DNA from: Agromyces allii
GTDB taxonomy: Bacteria > Actinomycetota > Actinomycetes > Actinomycetales > Microbacteriaceae
Reading direction: 5' to 3'
DNA length: 64,000 bases
Assembly: GCF_009749385.1 (NCBI RefSeq)
Contig: NZ_WBIN01000002.1
Span: 1-64,000 of the forward strand
This document shows, one piece after another, positions 39,498 to 49,425 of this stretch (the stretch's first letter is position 1; each line of letters begins with the position of its first letter). The position numbers and the translations under genes were made by a program. The notes beneath the pieces were generated by a model, which saw only the letters and a list, made by a program, of their open reading frames with translations, did not search any database and was not told where the DNA came from.

Positions 39498-41465
39498 GTG
39501 CGATTCGTCTTCGCCATCCTGGCTTTCGCCGCCGCCGCAGTGATGATCGGATTCGGCATCGCGCAGCGCACGGTGTTCCTCGAGCCCGACCGCGTCTCGT
39601 TGACGTCGACGGTCGAATCGGATGCCGCATATGTCGTCGTCGAGCCGGGGGCGCTGGCCGCGCACCCGGGCAAGCAGACGCTCACCGCGGCCGGAGCCGA
39701 CACGGTCTTCCTCGCCTATGGTCGGCTGAGCGACGTGGAGTCGTGGATCGGCGACGCGCCGCACGTGTCGATCACCCATGACGCCGACTCCGACGAGCTG
39801 GTCGCGACCGACTCGCGCGACGTCGAGGGCGAAGAGGCGGGCAGCGGCGACGGCTCGACCGACGAGGGCGACGGTGCGACCGATGCGACCTCTCGTCCGT
39901 CGCCGAGCGAGACGCCGGCCCCGACGCCCGAACCCACGCCGGCCGCGGGCGATGCGGCCTCCGACGACGAGTCGATCGAAGTGGATCCCGCGAACTCGCC
40001 GGTGGGCTCCGACCTGTGGCTCGACGAGCTCTCGGGGGAGCGCACCGTGACGACGACGATCGACGTGCCCGACGACATCGCGGTGCTGATCGCCTCCGAC
40101 GGCACGAACCCGGCGCCGTCGCGAGTCACGCTCACGTGGCCGCTCGACAACGCGACGCCGTGGGCCGGTCCGCTGCTGCTCGGCGGCGGCATCCTGTTCC
40201 TCGTGGGCATCGCCCTGGTGATCTCGGGCTTCCTCCACCACCGCCGTTCGCGCGGACCGCGCCGCAACCTGCCGAAGGGCCGAGCCGGCAGCGGGCCGAA
40301 GCCCGCCGAACTCCGTCGCGGCCCGATGGGCGGCGGACGCCGCGCGATCGGCCGTTCGAAGCGCGTCGCGCTCGTTCCGGTGCTGCTGCTTCCCGCGTTG
40401 GCGCTCACGGCGTGCTCGCCCGACTACTGGCCGAGCTTCGACCAGCCGCCCGCCACCACGGCACCGGCCACCACCGCTCCGCCGGTCGAGCCGCCCGCGA
40501 CCGACGACCCCGACGCCGATGAGCCCATCGCCGAACCGCTCGTCCCTGCGGTGACCGTGCCGCAGATGGAGCTCATCATGGCCCGCGTGGCCGAGAGCGC
40601 CGCGGCCGCCGACGAGGCGCTCGACGGCGACCTCGCCGCCGACCGGTTCATCGGTCCGGCGCTCGAGGCACGGCGTGCGAACTATTCGATCCGCAAGACG
40701 CTCCCCGACCAGGCCGGGCCGGTGCCCGTTCCGGCGACCACGCCGACGCTGATCCTCCCGCAGCAGGTCGCGGGGTGGCCGGCCGGCGGTCGTACGGTGC
40801 TCGTCATCGAGAAGGCGTCCGACGACCCCACCGTCGCTCCGACGGCGCTCTACCTGCAGCAGGCTTCGCCGCGCGAGAACTACAAGATCGTGTACGCGAT
40901 GGCACTCGCCCCCGACGCCGACGTTCCGGAGGTCGCGCCCGCGAGCATCGGCGCCCCGCTGATCTCTCCCGAGTTCAAGGGCCTGGTGATGCAGCCGGAC
41001 GAGGTGGCGGCCGCCTACGCCGACGTGCTGTTGAAGGGCGACGACTCCGCCTACGCGGCGATGTTCGAGCCAGACGGCGACCTGCTGCGCGAGCAGCTCG
41101 GCGTCGCTGGTCAGCAGGTCATTCGCGATGACCTGCACGCGACGTCGCCGACCGCCGACATCGCGTTCTCGAACGCCGTCGGCGACGGCCCGACCATCGC
41201 GCTCGCGACGAACGACTCCGGCGCGCTCGTGACCGCGACGATCGAGCAGACCGAGAAGGTGACGCCGAACGACGGCGGCACGATCGGCTTCCAGGACGGC
41301 GCGCCCGGTGCCGCCCTCTCTGGCTTCACCGGCAAGAGCGCGAAGGGCGTGCAGCGCATCATCGGCATCCAGATGGTGTTCTACGTTCCGGCCGTCGGCT
41401 CAGACGAACAGATCCGACTCCTCGGGTGGTCCGAGGGACTCGTCGGCGCATCGGAGGTACCGTGA
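39498..41465 (+). CDS. Membrane protein with an internal lipoprotein-like signal, unknown function
   Basis: A 655-residue protein. It has an N-terminal signal/anchor segment (residues 3-24), an extracytoplasmic Asp/Glu/Pro/Thr-rich region (about 85-150) and a second membrane segment (about 215-240). A basic cytoplasmic stretch follows. Then, near residues 277-306, comes an apparent complete lipoprotein signal (RSKRVALVPVLLLPALALTAC, Cys306), and a second exported domain fills the C-terminal half. GTG start with GGAGG 4 nt upstream. The stop overlaps the GTG of the next gene. It resembles a fusion of a membrane protein with a lipoprotein; an internal ATG at 40326 could also start the second half. 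Confidence 0.75.
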   Translation: MRFVFAILAFAAAAVMIGFGIAQRTVFLEPDRVSLTSTVESDAAYVVVEPGALAAHPGKQTLTAAGADTVFLAYGRLSDVESWIGDAPHVSITHDADSDELVATDSRDVEGEEAGSGDGSTDEGDGATDATSRPSPSETPAPTPEPTPAAGDAASDDESIEVDPANSPVGSDLWLDELSGERTVTTTIDVPDDIAVLIASDGTNPAPSRVTLTWPLDNATPWAGPLLLGGGILFLVGIALVISGFLHHRRSRGPRRNLPKGRAGSGPKPAELRRGPMGGGRRAIGRSKRVALVPVLLLPALALTACSPDYWPSFDQPPATTAPATTAPPVEPPATDDPDADEPIAEPLVPAVTVPQMELIMARVAESAAAADEALDGDLAADRFIGPALEARRANYSIRKTLPDQAGPVPVPATTPTLILPQQVAGWPAGGRTVLVIEKASDDPTVAPTALYLQQASPRENYKIVYAMALAPDADVPEVAPASIGAPLISPEFKGLVMQPDEVAAAYADVLLKGDDSAYAAMFEPDGDLLREQLGVAGQQVIRDDLHATSPTADIAFSNAVGDGPTIALATNDSGALVTATIEQTEKVTPNDGGTIGFQDGAPGAALSGFTGKSAKGVQRIIGIQMVFYVPAVGSDEQIRLLGWSEGLVGASEVP

Positions 41466-42412
41466 CCGACCCCACTCCGCACGCCGCGCTTCGCGGCGCC
41501 GTCGACCTCTCGTCGCTCGTGCAGCGTCCGCCGCAGCCCGGCGGACCCGCGGCATCCGCACCGGCCGCGCCGGCACCGGGTCAGGTCGTCTTCGCGACCG
41601 ACGACCAGGGCTTTCCGGCCGCACTCGAGCTCTCGCGCACGGTTCCGGTCGTCGTGGCCGTGTGGGGCTCGTGGAGCGAGCCCTCGGTCGAGCTCGTCGC
41701 GACGCTCGACCGGCTCGTCCGTGCGCGCTCGGGTCGCCTCGTGCTCGCGACGGCCGACGCCGACCGCAGCCCGCAGCTCGTGCAGGCGTTCCAGGTGCAG
41801 TCCGTGCCGACGGTCGTGGCCGTCGTCGCGGGCCAGCCGGTCCCGCTCTTCGCGGGCGCCCAGCCCGACGACGTCATCGACCAGGTGTTCGACCAGCTGC
41901 TCGAGCTCGCCTCGCAGCACGGCGTGACCGGGTCGCTCGAGGCGACGGATGCCGCGGGCGACCCCGATGCCGAGGCGCAGGCGCCCGTCGAGCCGCCGCT
42001 GCCGCCGCTGCACCAGGAGGCGTACGACGCGATCGAGCGCGGCGACTTCGACACGGCGGCCGCGACCTACCGCAAGGCGATCGCCCAGGACCCGCGCGAC
42101 CAGATGGCGGTCGCGGGCCTCGCGCAGGCGAACCTGCTCGGGCGCCTGAACGGCAAGACCCTCGACGCGATCCGCAACGCGGCGGCCTCGAACCCCGACG
42201 ACCTGACCGCGCAGCTCGACGTGGCCGACCTCGACCTGTCGGGCGGTCACGTCGACGACGCGTTCGACCGGCTGCTCACGCTCTTCGTGAAGCTCGACGC
42301 CGATCAGAAGAAGCTCGTGCGCGAGCGACTGGTCGAGTTGTTCGAGGTCGTCGGCACGGACGACCCGCGAGTCGTGGTCGCGCGTCGACGCCTCACCAAC
42401 CTGCTGTTCTGA
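41462..42412 (+). CDS. Thioredoxin-fold/TPR protein, YbbN (CnoX)-like
   Basis: A 316-residue cytoplasmic protein. Residues about 40-145 form a thioredoxin fold (VPVVVAVWGSWSEPSVELVATLDRLV), but the redox CxxC is replaced by SWSEPS, so it should not reduce disulfides. The C-terminal half contains tetratricopeptide-like helices (AYDAIERGDFDTAAATYRKAIAQDP and later copies). YbbN-like proteins act as chaperedoxins or co-chaperones. GTG start overlaps the preceding stop (GTGA), so the two genes are coupled. Family name is well supported; the function in this organism is inferred. Confidence 0.85.
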   Translation: MTDPTPHAALRGAVDLSSLVQRPPQPGGPAASAPAAPAPGQVVFATDDQGFPAALELSRTVPVVVAVWGSWSEPSVELVATLDRLVRARSGRLVLATADADRSPQLVQAFQVQSVPTVVAVVAGQPVPLFAGAQPDDVIDQVFDQLLELASQHGVTGSLEATDAAGDPDAEAQAPVEPPLPPLHQEAYDAIERGDFDTAAATYRKAIAQDPRDQMAVAGLAQANLLGRLNGKTLDAIRNAAASNPDDLTAQLDVADLDLSGGHVDDAFDRLLTLFVKLDADQKKLVRERLVELFEVVGTDDPRVVVARRRLTNLLF

Positions 42413-42446
42413 TCCCGGTCCGCCGAGTCGGGCGGAACACGGAGAA

Positions 42447-42484
42447 ACACCTCGGGCCCCGCTGATCAGCGGGGCCCGAGGTGT
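42447..42484. terminator. Perfect 38-bp palindromic terminator, ybbN-like gene / glgB
   Basis: Uninterrupted self-complementary sequence with 19-bp arms centred on TGATCA, between convergent genes whose stops lie 35 and 2 bp away. It should act in both directions. Confidence 0.9.
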
Positions 42485-42485
42485 C

Positions 42486-44693
42486 TCACTCGAGCGTGAA
42501 CCAGACGGCGCCGAGCGGGGGCAGCGTGAATTCGGCCGAGGCCGGGCGGCCGGCCCACGGCGTCGCAGTGGCGTCGACCCCGCCGAGGTTGCCGACGCCG
42601 GATCCGCCCCACTGCGCGGCATCCGAATTCAGGATCTCGCGCCAGCGCCCGGTGACCGGGAGGCCGAGTCGCACGCGCTCGTGCGGCACGCCCGCGAAGT
42701 TCACGATGCAGAGCAGCGGCCGGCGTTCGCGGTCGTAGCGCAGGAACGCGACGACGTTCAGGTGCGCCGCGCCGCCCTCGATCCACTCGAAGCCCGCCGA
42801 GTCGTCGTCGAGCTGCCAGAGCGCCGGCTGTTCGCGGTAGGCGCGGTTCAGGGCGCCGACGAACTCGGCGAGCTGCTTGTGACTGGGCTGTTCGAGGATC
42901 CACCAGTCGAGGCCGCGCTCCTCGCTCCATTCGGAGAGCTGGCCGAACTCCTGCCCCATGAAGAGCAGCTGCTTGCCGGGGTGCGCCCACATGAACGAGA
43001 GGTAGGCCCGCACGTTCGCGAGCTGCTGCCAGTGATCGCCGGGCATCTTGCGGAGGAGCGAGCCCTTGCCGTGCACGACCTCGTCGTGGCTGATCGGCAG
43101 CACGAAGTGCTCGCTGAACGCGTAGAGGAACGAGAACGTCAGGTCGTGGTGGTGGTGCGAGCGGTACATCGGGTCCTTCGAGATGTACTGCAGGGTGTCG
43201 TGCATCCAGCCCATGTTCCACTTGTAGCCGAAGCCGAGGCCGCCGCTCGAGGTCGCGGCGGTCACCCCGGGGAACGAGGTGGACTCCTCGGCGATCATCA
43301 CGACGCCGGGGTTGCGCTTGTACGCCGTCGCGGTCGCCTCCTGGAGGAAGGCGATCGCCTCGAGGTGCTCGCGGCCGCCGTGGACGTTCGGCAGCCACTC
43401 GCCCTCGGCGCGCGAGTAGTCGAGGTAGATCATCGAGGCCACCGCGTCGACGCGGAGGCCGTCGATGTGCATCTCCTCGAGCAAGAACAGGGCGTTCGCG
43501 ACGAGGAAGTTGCGCACGCGGGGGTTGCCGTAATCGAAGACGTACGTGCCCCAGTCCTTCTGCTCGCCGCGCCGCGGGTCGGGGTGCTCGTAGAGCGCCT
43601 CCCCGTCGAAGCGCGCGAGCGCCCACTCGTCTTTCGGGAAGTGGCCGGGCACCCAGTCCATGATCACGCCGTAGCCGGCCTGATGCAGCCGGTCGATCAG
43701 GTACTTGAGGTCGTCGGGGGAGCCGAACCGGCTCGTCACGGCGTAGTAGCCCGTGACCTGGTACCCCCACGATCCGCCGAACGGATGCTCCGCCAGCGGC
43801 ATGAACTCGACGTGCGTGTAGCCCAGCCAGCCGAGGTACTCGATGAGCTCGTCGGCGACGTCGCGGTACGAACGGCCGGGGCGCCACGAGCCGAGGTGCA
43901 TCTCGTAGATGCTCATGGGCGCCTCGTGCGCGTTGGTGCGGGCGCGCTGCGACATCCATTCGCCGTCGCCCCACTCGTGCGAGGTGGTCGAGACGATCGA
44001 GCCGGTGGCGGGCGCGATCTCGGCCTGCCTGGCCATGGGGTCGGCCTTCATGATCCAGTCGCCGGCGGGCGTGCGGATCTCGAACTTGTAGGTGGAGCCG
44101 GCCTCGACGTCGGGGACGAAGAGCTCCCAGACGCCAGACGAACCCATGCTGCGCATGGCGTGCGAGGTGCCGTCCCAGCGGTTGAACCCGCCGACGACGC
44201 GCACCGCCTGCGCACGCGGGGCCCAGACCGTGAACGAGGTGCCGGCGACGGCCCCGGAGATGCCCCAGTGCTCGCGATGGTGGGCGCCGAGCACGCGCCA
44301 GAGCTCCTCGTGCCGTCCTTCGCCGATGAGGTGCAGGTCGAGCTCGCCGATGCTCGGCGCGAAGCGGTACGGCTCGTCGCTCGTCCAGTCGTTCTCGCCG
44401 TAGACGGCGCGGATCAGGTAGTCGCGCGGAGCACCGTCGGCGACGCCGGCCCACACCCCGTGGCCGATGTGCGCGAGCGGCAGCGCGGGCGCGTCGCCGA
44501 AGACGGCCTCGACCGAGTCGGCGAGCGGGCGGAGCGTGCGGATCACGGTGGCCGCGGCATCCGCTCGCCCCGGATCGGTCGGGAGCGGGTGCTGCCCGAG
44601 CACCGAGTGGGGGTCGGCATGGCGGCCCTCGGCGACGGCCAGCAGCACGTCGTCGGGCACGGTCGGGCCCGCCACCGGCATCGGCTCAGGCAT
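42486..44693 (-). CDS. glgB: 1,4-alpha-glucan branching enzyme
   Basis: Introduces alpha-1,6 branches into linear alpha-glucan. The 735-residue protein has a CBM48-type N-terminal region (TSFTVWAPRAQAVRVVGGFN), the GH13 barrel with HPFGGSWGYQVTGYYA, the nucleophile in DGLRVDAVASMIYLDYS, the acid/base AEESTSFPGV and the transition-state Asp in PISHDEVVHGKGS. The C-terminal all-beta domain follows. The ATG at 44691-44693 overlaps the end of glgE by 8 bp, consistent with coupled expression and with the known cooperation of GlgE and GlgB. An ATG 12 nt further in is a possible alternative. Confidence 0.95.
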   Translation of the reverse strand: MPEPMPVAGPTVPDDVLLAVAEGRHADPHSVLGQHPLPTDPGRADAAATVIRTLRPLADSVEAVFGDAPALPLAHIGHGVWAGVADGAPRDYLIRAVYGENDWTSDEPYRFAPSIGELDLHLIGEGRHEELWRVLGAHHREHWGISGAVAGTSFTVWAPRAQAVRVVGGFNRWDGTSHAMRSMGSSGVWELFVPDVEAGSTYKFEIRTPAGDWIMKADPMARQAEIAPATGSIVSTTSHEWGDGEWMSQRARTNAHEAPMSIYEMHLGSWRPGRSYRDVADELIEYLGWLGYTHVEFMPLAEHPFGGSWGYQVTGYYAVTSRFGSPDDLKYLIDRLHQAGYGVIMDWVPGHFPKDEWALARFDGEALYEHPDPRRGEQKDWGTYVFDYGNPRVRNFLVANALFLLEEMHIDGLRVDAVASMIYLDYSRAEGEWLPNVHGGREHLEAIAFLQEATATAYKRNPGVVMIAEESTSFPGVTAATSSGGLGFGYKWNMGWMHDTLQYISKDPMYRSHHHHDLTFSFLYAFSEHFVLPISHDEVVHGKGSLLRKMPGDHWQQLANVRAYLSFMWAHPGKQLLFMGQEFGQLSEWSEERGLDWWILEQPSHKQLAEFVGALNRAYREQPALWQLDDDSAGFEWIEGGAAHLNVVAFLRYDRERRPLLCIVNFAGVPHERVRLGLPVTGRWREILNSDAAQWGGSGVGNLGGVDATATPWAGRPASAEFTLPPLGAVWFTLE

Positions 44694-46707
44694 TGGGCAC
44701 CCGCACGACGTGGAGCACGTGAGCGGGGCGCGTGAACGCGTCGAGGCGCACGTAGTTCGCATCGCCCCAGTCCCAGCGATGCCCGGTGACCAGGTCTTCG
44801 ACGACGAAACGCGCGCCCGGCGCGATGCCGATGGACTCGAGATCGAGGTGCACGGTGGTCTCCCTCACGGAATGCGGGTCCACGTTCGCGATGACGATGA
44901 TCGTGTCGTCGACGCCGTCGGGGGTGTATCGGCCCTCGAGATGCTTCGAGTAGACGAGCACGGCGTCGTCGTCGCTGGTGTGGAACCTGATGTTGCGCAG
45001 CTGCCCGAGCGCGGGGTGAGCGGAGCGGATGCCGTTCAGGATGCCGAGATACAGGCCGAGCGAGCGGCCCTCGGCCTCGGCCGCGGCGAAGTCGCGCGGC
45101 TTGTACTCGAACTTCTCGTTGTCGATGGCCTCTTCGGCGCCGGGCCTGGCGACCGATTCGAAGAGCTCGAAGCCCGAGTAGACGCCCCAGTTCGGCGCGG
45201 CGGTCGCGGCGATGGTCGCGCGCACGGTGAACGCCGCAGGACCGCCGAACTGCAGGTACTCGGTGAGGATGTCGGGGGTGTTCACGAAGAGGTTCGGGCG
45301 CATGAAGTCGGCGGTCTCCTGCGTGACGCTCGTGAGGAACTCCTCGAGCTCCTCCTTCGTGTTGCGCCAGGTGAAGTACGAGTACGACTGCTGGAACCCG
45401 GCCATCGCGAGGGCCTGCATCATCGACGGGCGGGTGAACGCCTCGGCGAGGAACACCACGTCGGGGTCGGTCGCGTTGATCGCCCCGATGAGCCGCTCCC
45501 AGAACGCGAGGGGCTTGGTGTGCGGGTTGTCGACGCGGAAGATGCGCACGCCCTGCTTCATCCAGTGCCGCACGATGCGCTCGACCTCGACGAAGACGCC
45601 CTCGGGGTCGAGGTCGAAGTTGACGGGGTAGATGTCCTGGTACTTCTTCGGCGGGTTCTCGGCGAAGCGGATGCTCCCGTCGGGCAGCACCGTGAACCAC
45701 TCGGGGTGCTCGGCGACCCACGGGTGGTCGGGGGAGGCCTGCAGCGCGAGATCGAGCGCGACCTCGATGCCGAGCGCGTTCGCCCGGCGCACGAACGCAC
45801 GGAAGTCGGCGAGCGTGCCGAGGTCGGGGTGCACCGCGTCGTGGCCGCCCGGCGTGCCGTCGGCCTGGGGGCCGCCGATCGCCCACGGCGAGCCGGGGTC
45901 GCCGGGCGCGGGGTCGAGGGTGTTGTTCGGCCCCTTGCGATTCGTCACGCCGATCGGGTGGATGGGCGGCAGGTACAGCACGTCGAAGCCCATGGCCGCC
46001 ACGCCGTCGAGGCGCTTGATCGCGGAGCGGAAGGTGCCCGACTTCCAGGCGCCGTTCTTCAGGCGCCGCGCACCCTCGGAACGGGGGAAGAACTCGTACC
46101 ACGAGCCGACGCCCGCTCGACGACGTTCGACGAGGATCGTGTGCTCGTCGGAGTCGCTCGAGAGCAGGGCGAGCGGTCGGGTCTCGAACTCGGCGAACGC
46201 GGGATCGTCGACCAGTCGGCGACGCTTCGAGACGGATGCCGCGGGGTCGCGAAGCTGCGCGGCGATCGCCGTCAGGCGCTTGCGGGCGGGCGCGGGGCGG
46301 GACCGCTCGGCGACGGCCCGGTCGAGCAGCCGCGCGCCGATCTCGAACATGAGCTCGACGTCGACGCCGGCGTCGATCTTCAGCGCGGCATCGTGACGCC
46401 AGGTTCCGATCTCGTCGTCGAAGCCGGTCACGAACCAGCGCCATTCGCCGACCTCGTCGAGGAGGAGCTTCGCCTCCCAGCGGTCGGTTCCGGGCGCGGT
46501 GAGGGTCATGCGCTCACGCCGTTCGACGCCGGAGGGCGCGGTGACGACGAGCATCGCGCCGACCTGGTCGTGGCCCTCGCGGAACACGTTCGCCCTGAAC
46601 GGCACGACCTCGCCGTCGAACGCCTTCGGATGCCAGCGGGGATCGGGCACGGCGGGCGAGAGCCGGGTGACGGGGATGCGGCCGGCGCGAACGGTACGGG
46701 TGCTCAC
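44686..46707 (-). CDS. glgE: Alpha-1,4-glucan:maltose-1-phosphate maltosyltransferase
   Basis: Extends alpha-glucan by transferring maltose from maltose-1-phosphate. The 673-residue GH13_3 protein has an N-terminal beta domain (PKAFDGEVVPFRANVFREG), LYLPPIHPIGVTNRKGPNN, the nucleophile in FRVDNPHTKPLAFWE, the acid/base in VFLAEAFTRPSMM, and YSYFTWRNTKEELEEFL. GTG start, with TACGGT 7 nt upstream, suggests leaderless translation. It is co-transcribed with glgB. TreS/Pep2 or GlgM/GlgC, which would supply maltose-1-phosphate, are not in the window. Confidence 0.95.
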   Translation of the reverse strand: MSTRTVRAGRIPVTRLSPAVPDPRWHPKAFDGEVVPFRANVFREGHDQVGAMLVVTAPSGVERRERMTLTAPGTDRWEAKLLLDEVGEWRWFVTGFDDEIGTWRHDAALKIDAGVDVELMFEIGARLLDRAVAERSRPAPARKRLTAIAAQLRDPAASVSKRRRLVDDPAFAEFETRPLALLSSDSDEHTILVERRRAGVGSWYEFFPRSEGARRLKNGAWKSGTFRSAIKRLDGVAAMGFDVLYLPPIHPIGVTNRKGPNNTLDPAPGDPGSPWAIGGPQADGTPGGHDAVHPDLGTLADFRAFVRRANALGIEVALDLALQASPDHPWVAEHPEWFTVLPDGSIRFAENPPKKYQDIYPVNFDLDPEGVFVEVERIVRHWMKQGVRIFRVDNPHTKPLAFWERLIGAINATDPDVVFLAEAFTRPSMMQALAMAGFQQSYSYFTWRNTKEELEEFLTSVTQETADFMRPNLFVNTPDILTEYLQFGGPAAFTVRATIAATAAPNWGVYSGFELFESVARPGAEEAIDNEKFEYKPRDFAAAEAEGRSLGLYLGILNGIRSAHPALGQLRNIRFHTSDDDAVLVYSKHLEGRYTPDGVDDTIIVIANVDPHSVRETTVHLDLESIGIAPGARFVVEDLVTGHRWDWGDANYVRLDAFTRPAHVLHVVRVPNA

Positions 46708-46789
46708 GTGAACGACCGTAGCGCGGAATGCCCCGCCCGAGCGCCTCGACGTTCACACATTCGACATGCACGGCACGTAGGTTGGTGCC

Positions 46790-49363
46790 GTGAAGCCGAT
46801 TCGCAAGTTCACCGTCCGTGCCGTCGTCCCGGCCCCGCTCTCCGCACTCGAGGAGCTGGCCGCCAACCTGCGCTGGTCGTGGCACGAGCCGACGCGCCGA
46901 TTGTTCGAAGCCATCGATCCCGAGCTCTGGCGGACCTCCAATCGCGACCCCGTCACGCTGCTCGGCGAGGTCGCCCCCGAGCGGCTCGACGAGCTGGCCG
47001 CCGACGGCGGCTACGTCGACTGGGCCGAGCGCGAACGCGCCGGACTCCGCGAGTACCTCGAGCAGCCGCGATGGTTCCAGTCGCTCGGCGCGGAGGTCCC
47101 TCGCACGATCGCCTACTTCTCGCCCGAGTTCGGCATCACGGCGGCGCTGCCGCAGTATTCAGGCGGTCTCGGCATCCTCGCGGGCGACCACCTGAAGGCG
47201 GCCTCCGACCTCGGGGTGCCGCTCATCGGCGTCGGTCTGTTCTACAAGGCCGGCTACTTCTCGCAGTCGATCACCGACGACGGCTGGCAGCAGGAGCGCT
47301 ACCCGGTGCTCGACCCCGACGGGCTCCCGCTCTCGATGCTGCGCCATCCCGACGGCTCGCCCGTGCAGATCACGCTCGCGCTGCCCGACGACGCGTCGCT
47401 GCACGCCAGGGTCTGGACGGCTGCCGTGGGACGCATCACGCTGCTCATGCTCGACACCGACATCCCGTCGAACTCCGACGCGCTCCGTTCGGTCACCGAC
47501 CGGCTCTACGGCGGGGGCGGCGAGCACCGGCTGCTCCAGGAACTGCTCCTCGGCGTCGGCGGCGCCCGCGCGGTCAAGCTCTACACCGAGCTCGCGTCGC
47601 GTCCGGCGCCCGACGTGTTCCACATGAACGAGGGTCACGCGGGGTTCCTCGGGCTCGAGCGAATCTCGACGCACATCGGCGAGGGGCTCTCGTTCGCCGA
47701 GGCGCTGCAGCTCGTGCGGGCCGGCACGGTCTTCACGACGCACACCCCGGTGCCCGCCGGCATCGACCGGTTCGATCGCGGCCTCGTCGAGCGCTACCTC
47801 ACCTCGTCGCTGCTGCCGGGCGTCGAACTCGACGACGCGCTCGCGCTCGGCGTCGAGCCCGGAGCCGACCCGGCGACGAGTGCGTTCAACATGGCCGTCA
47901 TGGGGCTCCGGCTCGCGCAGCACGCGAACGGCGTGTCCAAGCTGCACGGCGAGGTGAGCCGGCGCATGTTCGGCGACCTGTGGCCCGGGTTCGACACCGA
48001 GGAGGTGCCGATCACGTCGATCACGAACGGCGTGCACGCGCCGACGTGGACCGACCCGGCCCTCGTCGCGCTCGCCGAGGAGAAGCTCGGCACCGGCGAC
48101 ACCGAGCACGCCGACTGGCGCAGCGCCGCGGTCTCCGACGGGGAGTTCTGGGGCGTCAAGCGTCGCATGCGGCTCCAGCTCGTCGAAGACGCGCGTCGTC
48201 GCCTCGCCGCCGCCTGGAGCGAGCAGCACTCCGGCGCACAACCTCCGAAGTGGGTCGGCCGGGTGCTCGACCCCGACACGCTGACCGTCGGGTTCGCCAG
48301 GCGCGTGCCGACGTACAAGCGCCTCACGCTCATGCTGCAGGACCCCGAGCGCCTGAAGTCGATCCTCACGAACCCCGACCGTCCGGTGCAGTTCGTGATC
48401 GCCGGCAAGTCGCACCCCGCCGACGACGAGGGCAAGCGCCTCATCCAGAAGCTCGTGCAGTTCGCCGCGCAGCCCGAGCTGCGCGAGCGCATCGTCTTCC
48501 TGCCCGACTACGACATGGGCATGGCCGAGCTGCTCTACCCCGGCTGCGACGTGTGGCTGAACAACCCGCTCCGGCCGCTCGAGGCGTGCGGGACGTCGGG
48601 CATGAAGGCCGCCATGAACGGCGCGCTGAACCTGTCGATCCTCGACGGCTGGTGGGCCGAGTACGAGGGCGAGGACTACGGCTGGGTCATTCCGTCGGCG
48701 GATGCCGCGGGCGACGCCGGCGAACGCGACGCGCTCGAGGCGGCATCCCTCTACGAACTGCTCGAGCACCGCGTCGCGACCAGGTACTACGAGCGCGACC
48801 ACGACGGCGTGCCCGTGGAGTGGGTGCGTCGCGTGCGCACGACGCTCAGCGTGCTCGCGCCCGAGCTCGGCGCCGACCGCATGGTCAGGCAGTACGTCGA
48901 CGAGCTCTACCGCCCGGCCGCCGAGCAGGCCGAGCGCGTCGCCGCCGAGAACGACCGCGGCGCGAAAGAGCTCGCGGCCTACGCCGACCGGGTGCGCGAG
49001 GCCTGGCCGCGCGTGCAGGTGCGGCATGTCGAGTCGGGCGGCGTCGAGGCGCCGCACGTCGGCGACGAGCTGCAGCTGCGGGCGCACGTCGATCTCGGCG
49101 GGCTCTCCGTCGACGACGTCACGGTCGAGGCCGTGCACGGGCGCAGCCGCTCCGACGAGCGCATCGAGCATGCGCGCCTGACCCCATTGACCCCGGCGAT
49201 CAGCGGAACGGATGCCGGAGCCGCCGCCCCGGGTCCACAGCTCTACACCGGCACGATCGTGCTCGCCAGGGCCGGGTCGTTCGGGTACACGGTGCGCGTC
49301 GTGCCGCGGCATCCGCTGCTCGTCTCGGCTGCAGAGCTCGGCCTCGTCGCGGTCGCCGGCTGA
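46790..49363 (+). CDS. glgP: Alpha-glucan phosphorylase
   Basis: Releases glucose-1-phosphate from alpha-glucan using pyridoxal phosphate. The 857-residue protein is of the bacterial/archaeal short-N-terminus type, with AYFSPEFGITAALPQYSGGLGILAGDHLKAASDLG, FHMNEGHAGFLGLERI, TITNGVHAPTW-like TSITNGVHAPTW and the PLP-lysine region EACGTSGMKAAMNG. An extra C-terminal beta region (about 120 residues) ends the protein, as in other actinobacteria. TAGGTT lies 6 nt before the GTG, so probably leaderless. It is divergent from glgE across 82 bp, so synthesis and breakdown genes share a regulatory region. Confidence 0.94.
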   Translation: MKPIRKFTVRAVVPAPLSALEELAANLRWSWHEPTRRLFEAIDPELWRTSNRDPVTLLGEVAPERLDELAADGGYVDWAERERAGLREYLEQPRWFQSLGAEVPRTIAYFSPEFGITAALPQYSGGLGILAGDHLKAASDLGVPLIGVGLFYKAGYFSQSITDDGWQQERYPVLDPDGLPLSMLRHPDGSPVQITLALPDDASLHARVWTAAVGRITLLMLDTDIPSNSDALRSVTDRLYGGGGEHRLLQELLLGVGGARAVKLYTELASRPAPDVFHMNEGHAGFLGLERISTHIGEGLSFAEALQLVRAGTVFTTHTPVPAGIDRFDRGLVERYLTSSLLPGVELDDALALGVEPGADPATSAFNMAVMGLRLAQHANGVSKLHGEVSRRMFGDLWPGFDTEEVPITSITNGVHAPTWTDPALVALAEEKLGTGDTEHADWRSAAVSDGEFWGVKRRMRLQLVEDARRRLAAAWSEQHSGAQPPKWVGRVLDPDTLTVGFARRVPTYKRLTLMLQDPERLKSILTNPDRPVQFVIAGKSHPADDEGKRLIQKLVQFAAQPELRERIVFLPDYDMGMAELLYPGCDVWLNNPLRPLEACGTSGMKAAMNGALNLSILDGWWAEYEGEDYGWVIPSADAAGDAGERDALEAASLYELLEHRVATRYYERDHDGVPVEWVRRVRTTLSVLAPELGADRMVRQYVDELYRPAAEQAERVAAENDRGAKELAAYADRVREAWPRVQVRHVESGGVEAPHVGDELQLRAHVDLGGLSVDDVTVEAVHGRSRSDERIEHARLTPLTPAISGTDAGAAAPGPQLYTGTIVLARAGSFGYTVRVVPRHPLLVSAAELGLVAVAG

Positions 49364-49367
49364 GCGG

Positions 49368-49402
49368 CGGTGCGGCGGCGTCCGAGGGGCGCCGCCGCAC
49401 CG
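49368..49402. terminator. Bidirectional terminator between glgP and the deacylase gene
   Basis: Perfect 13-bp arms CGGTGCGGCGGCG and CGCCGCCGCACCG with a 9-nt loop, between convergent genes. Confidence 0.85.
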
Positions 49403-49425
49403 AGCCGCTCGGCGGGCCCGAAGGG

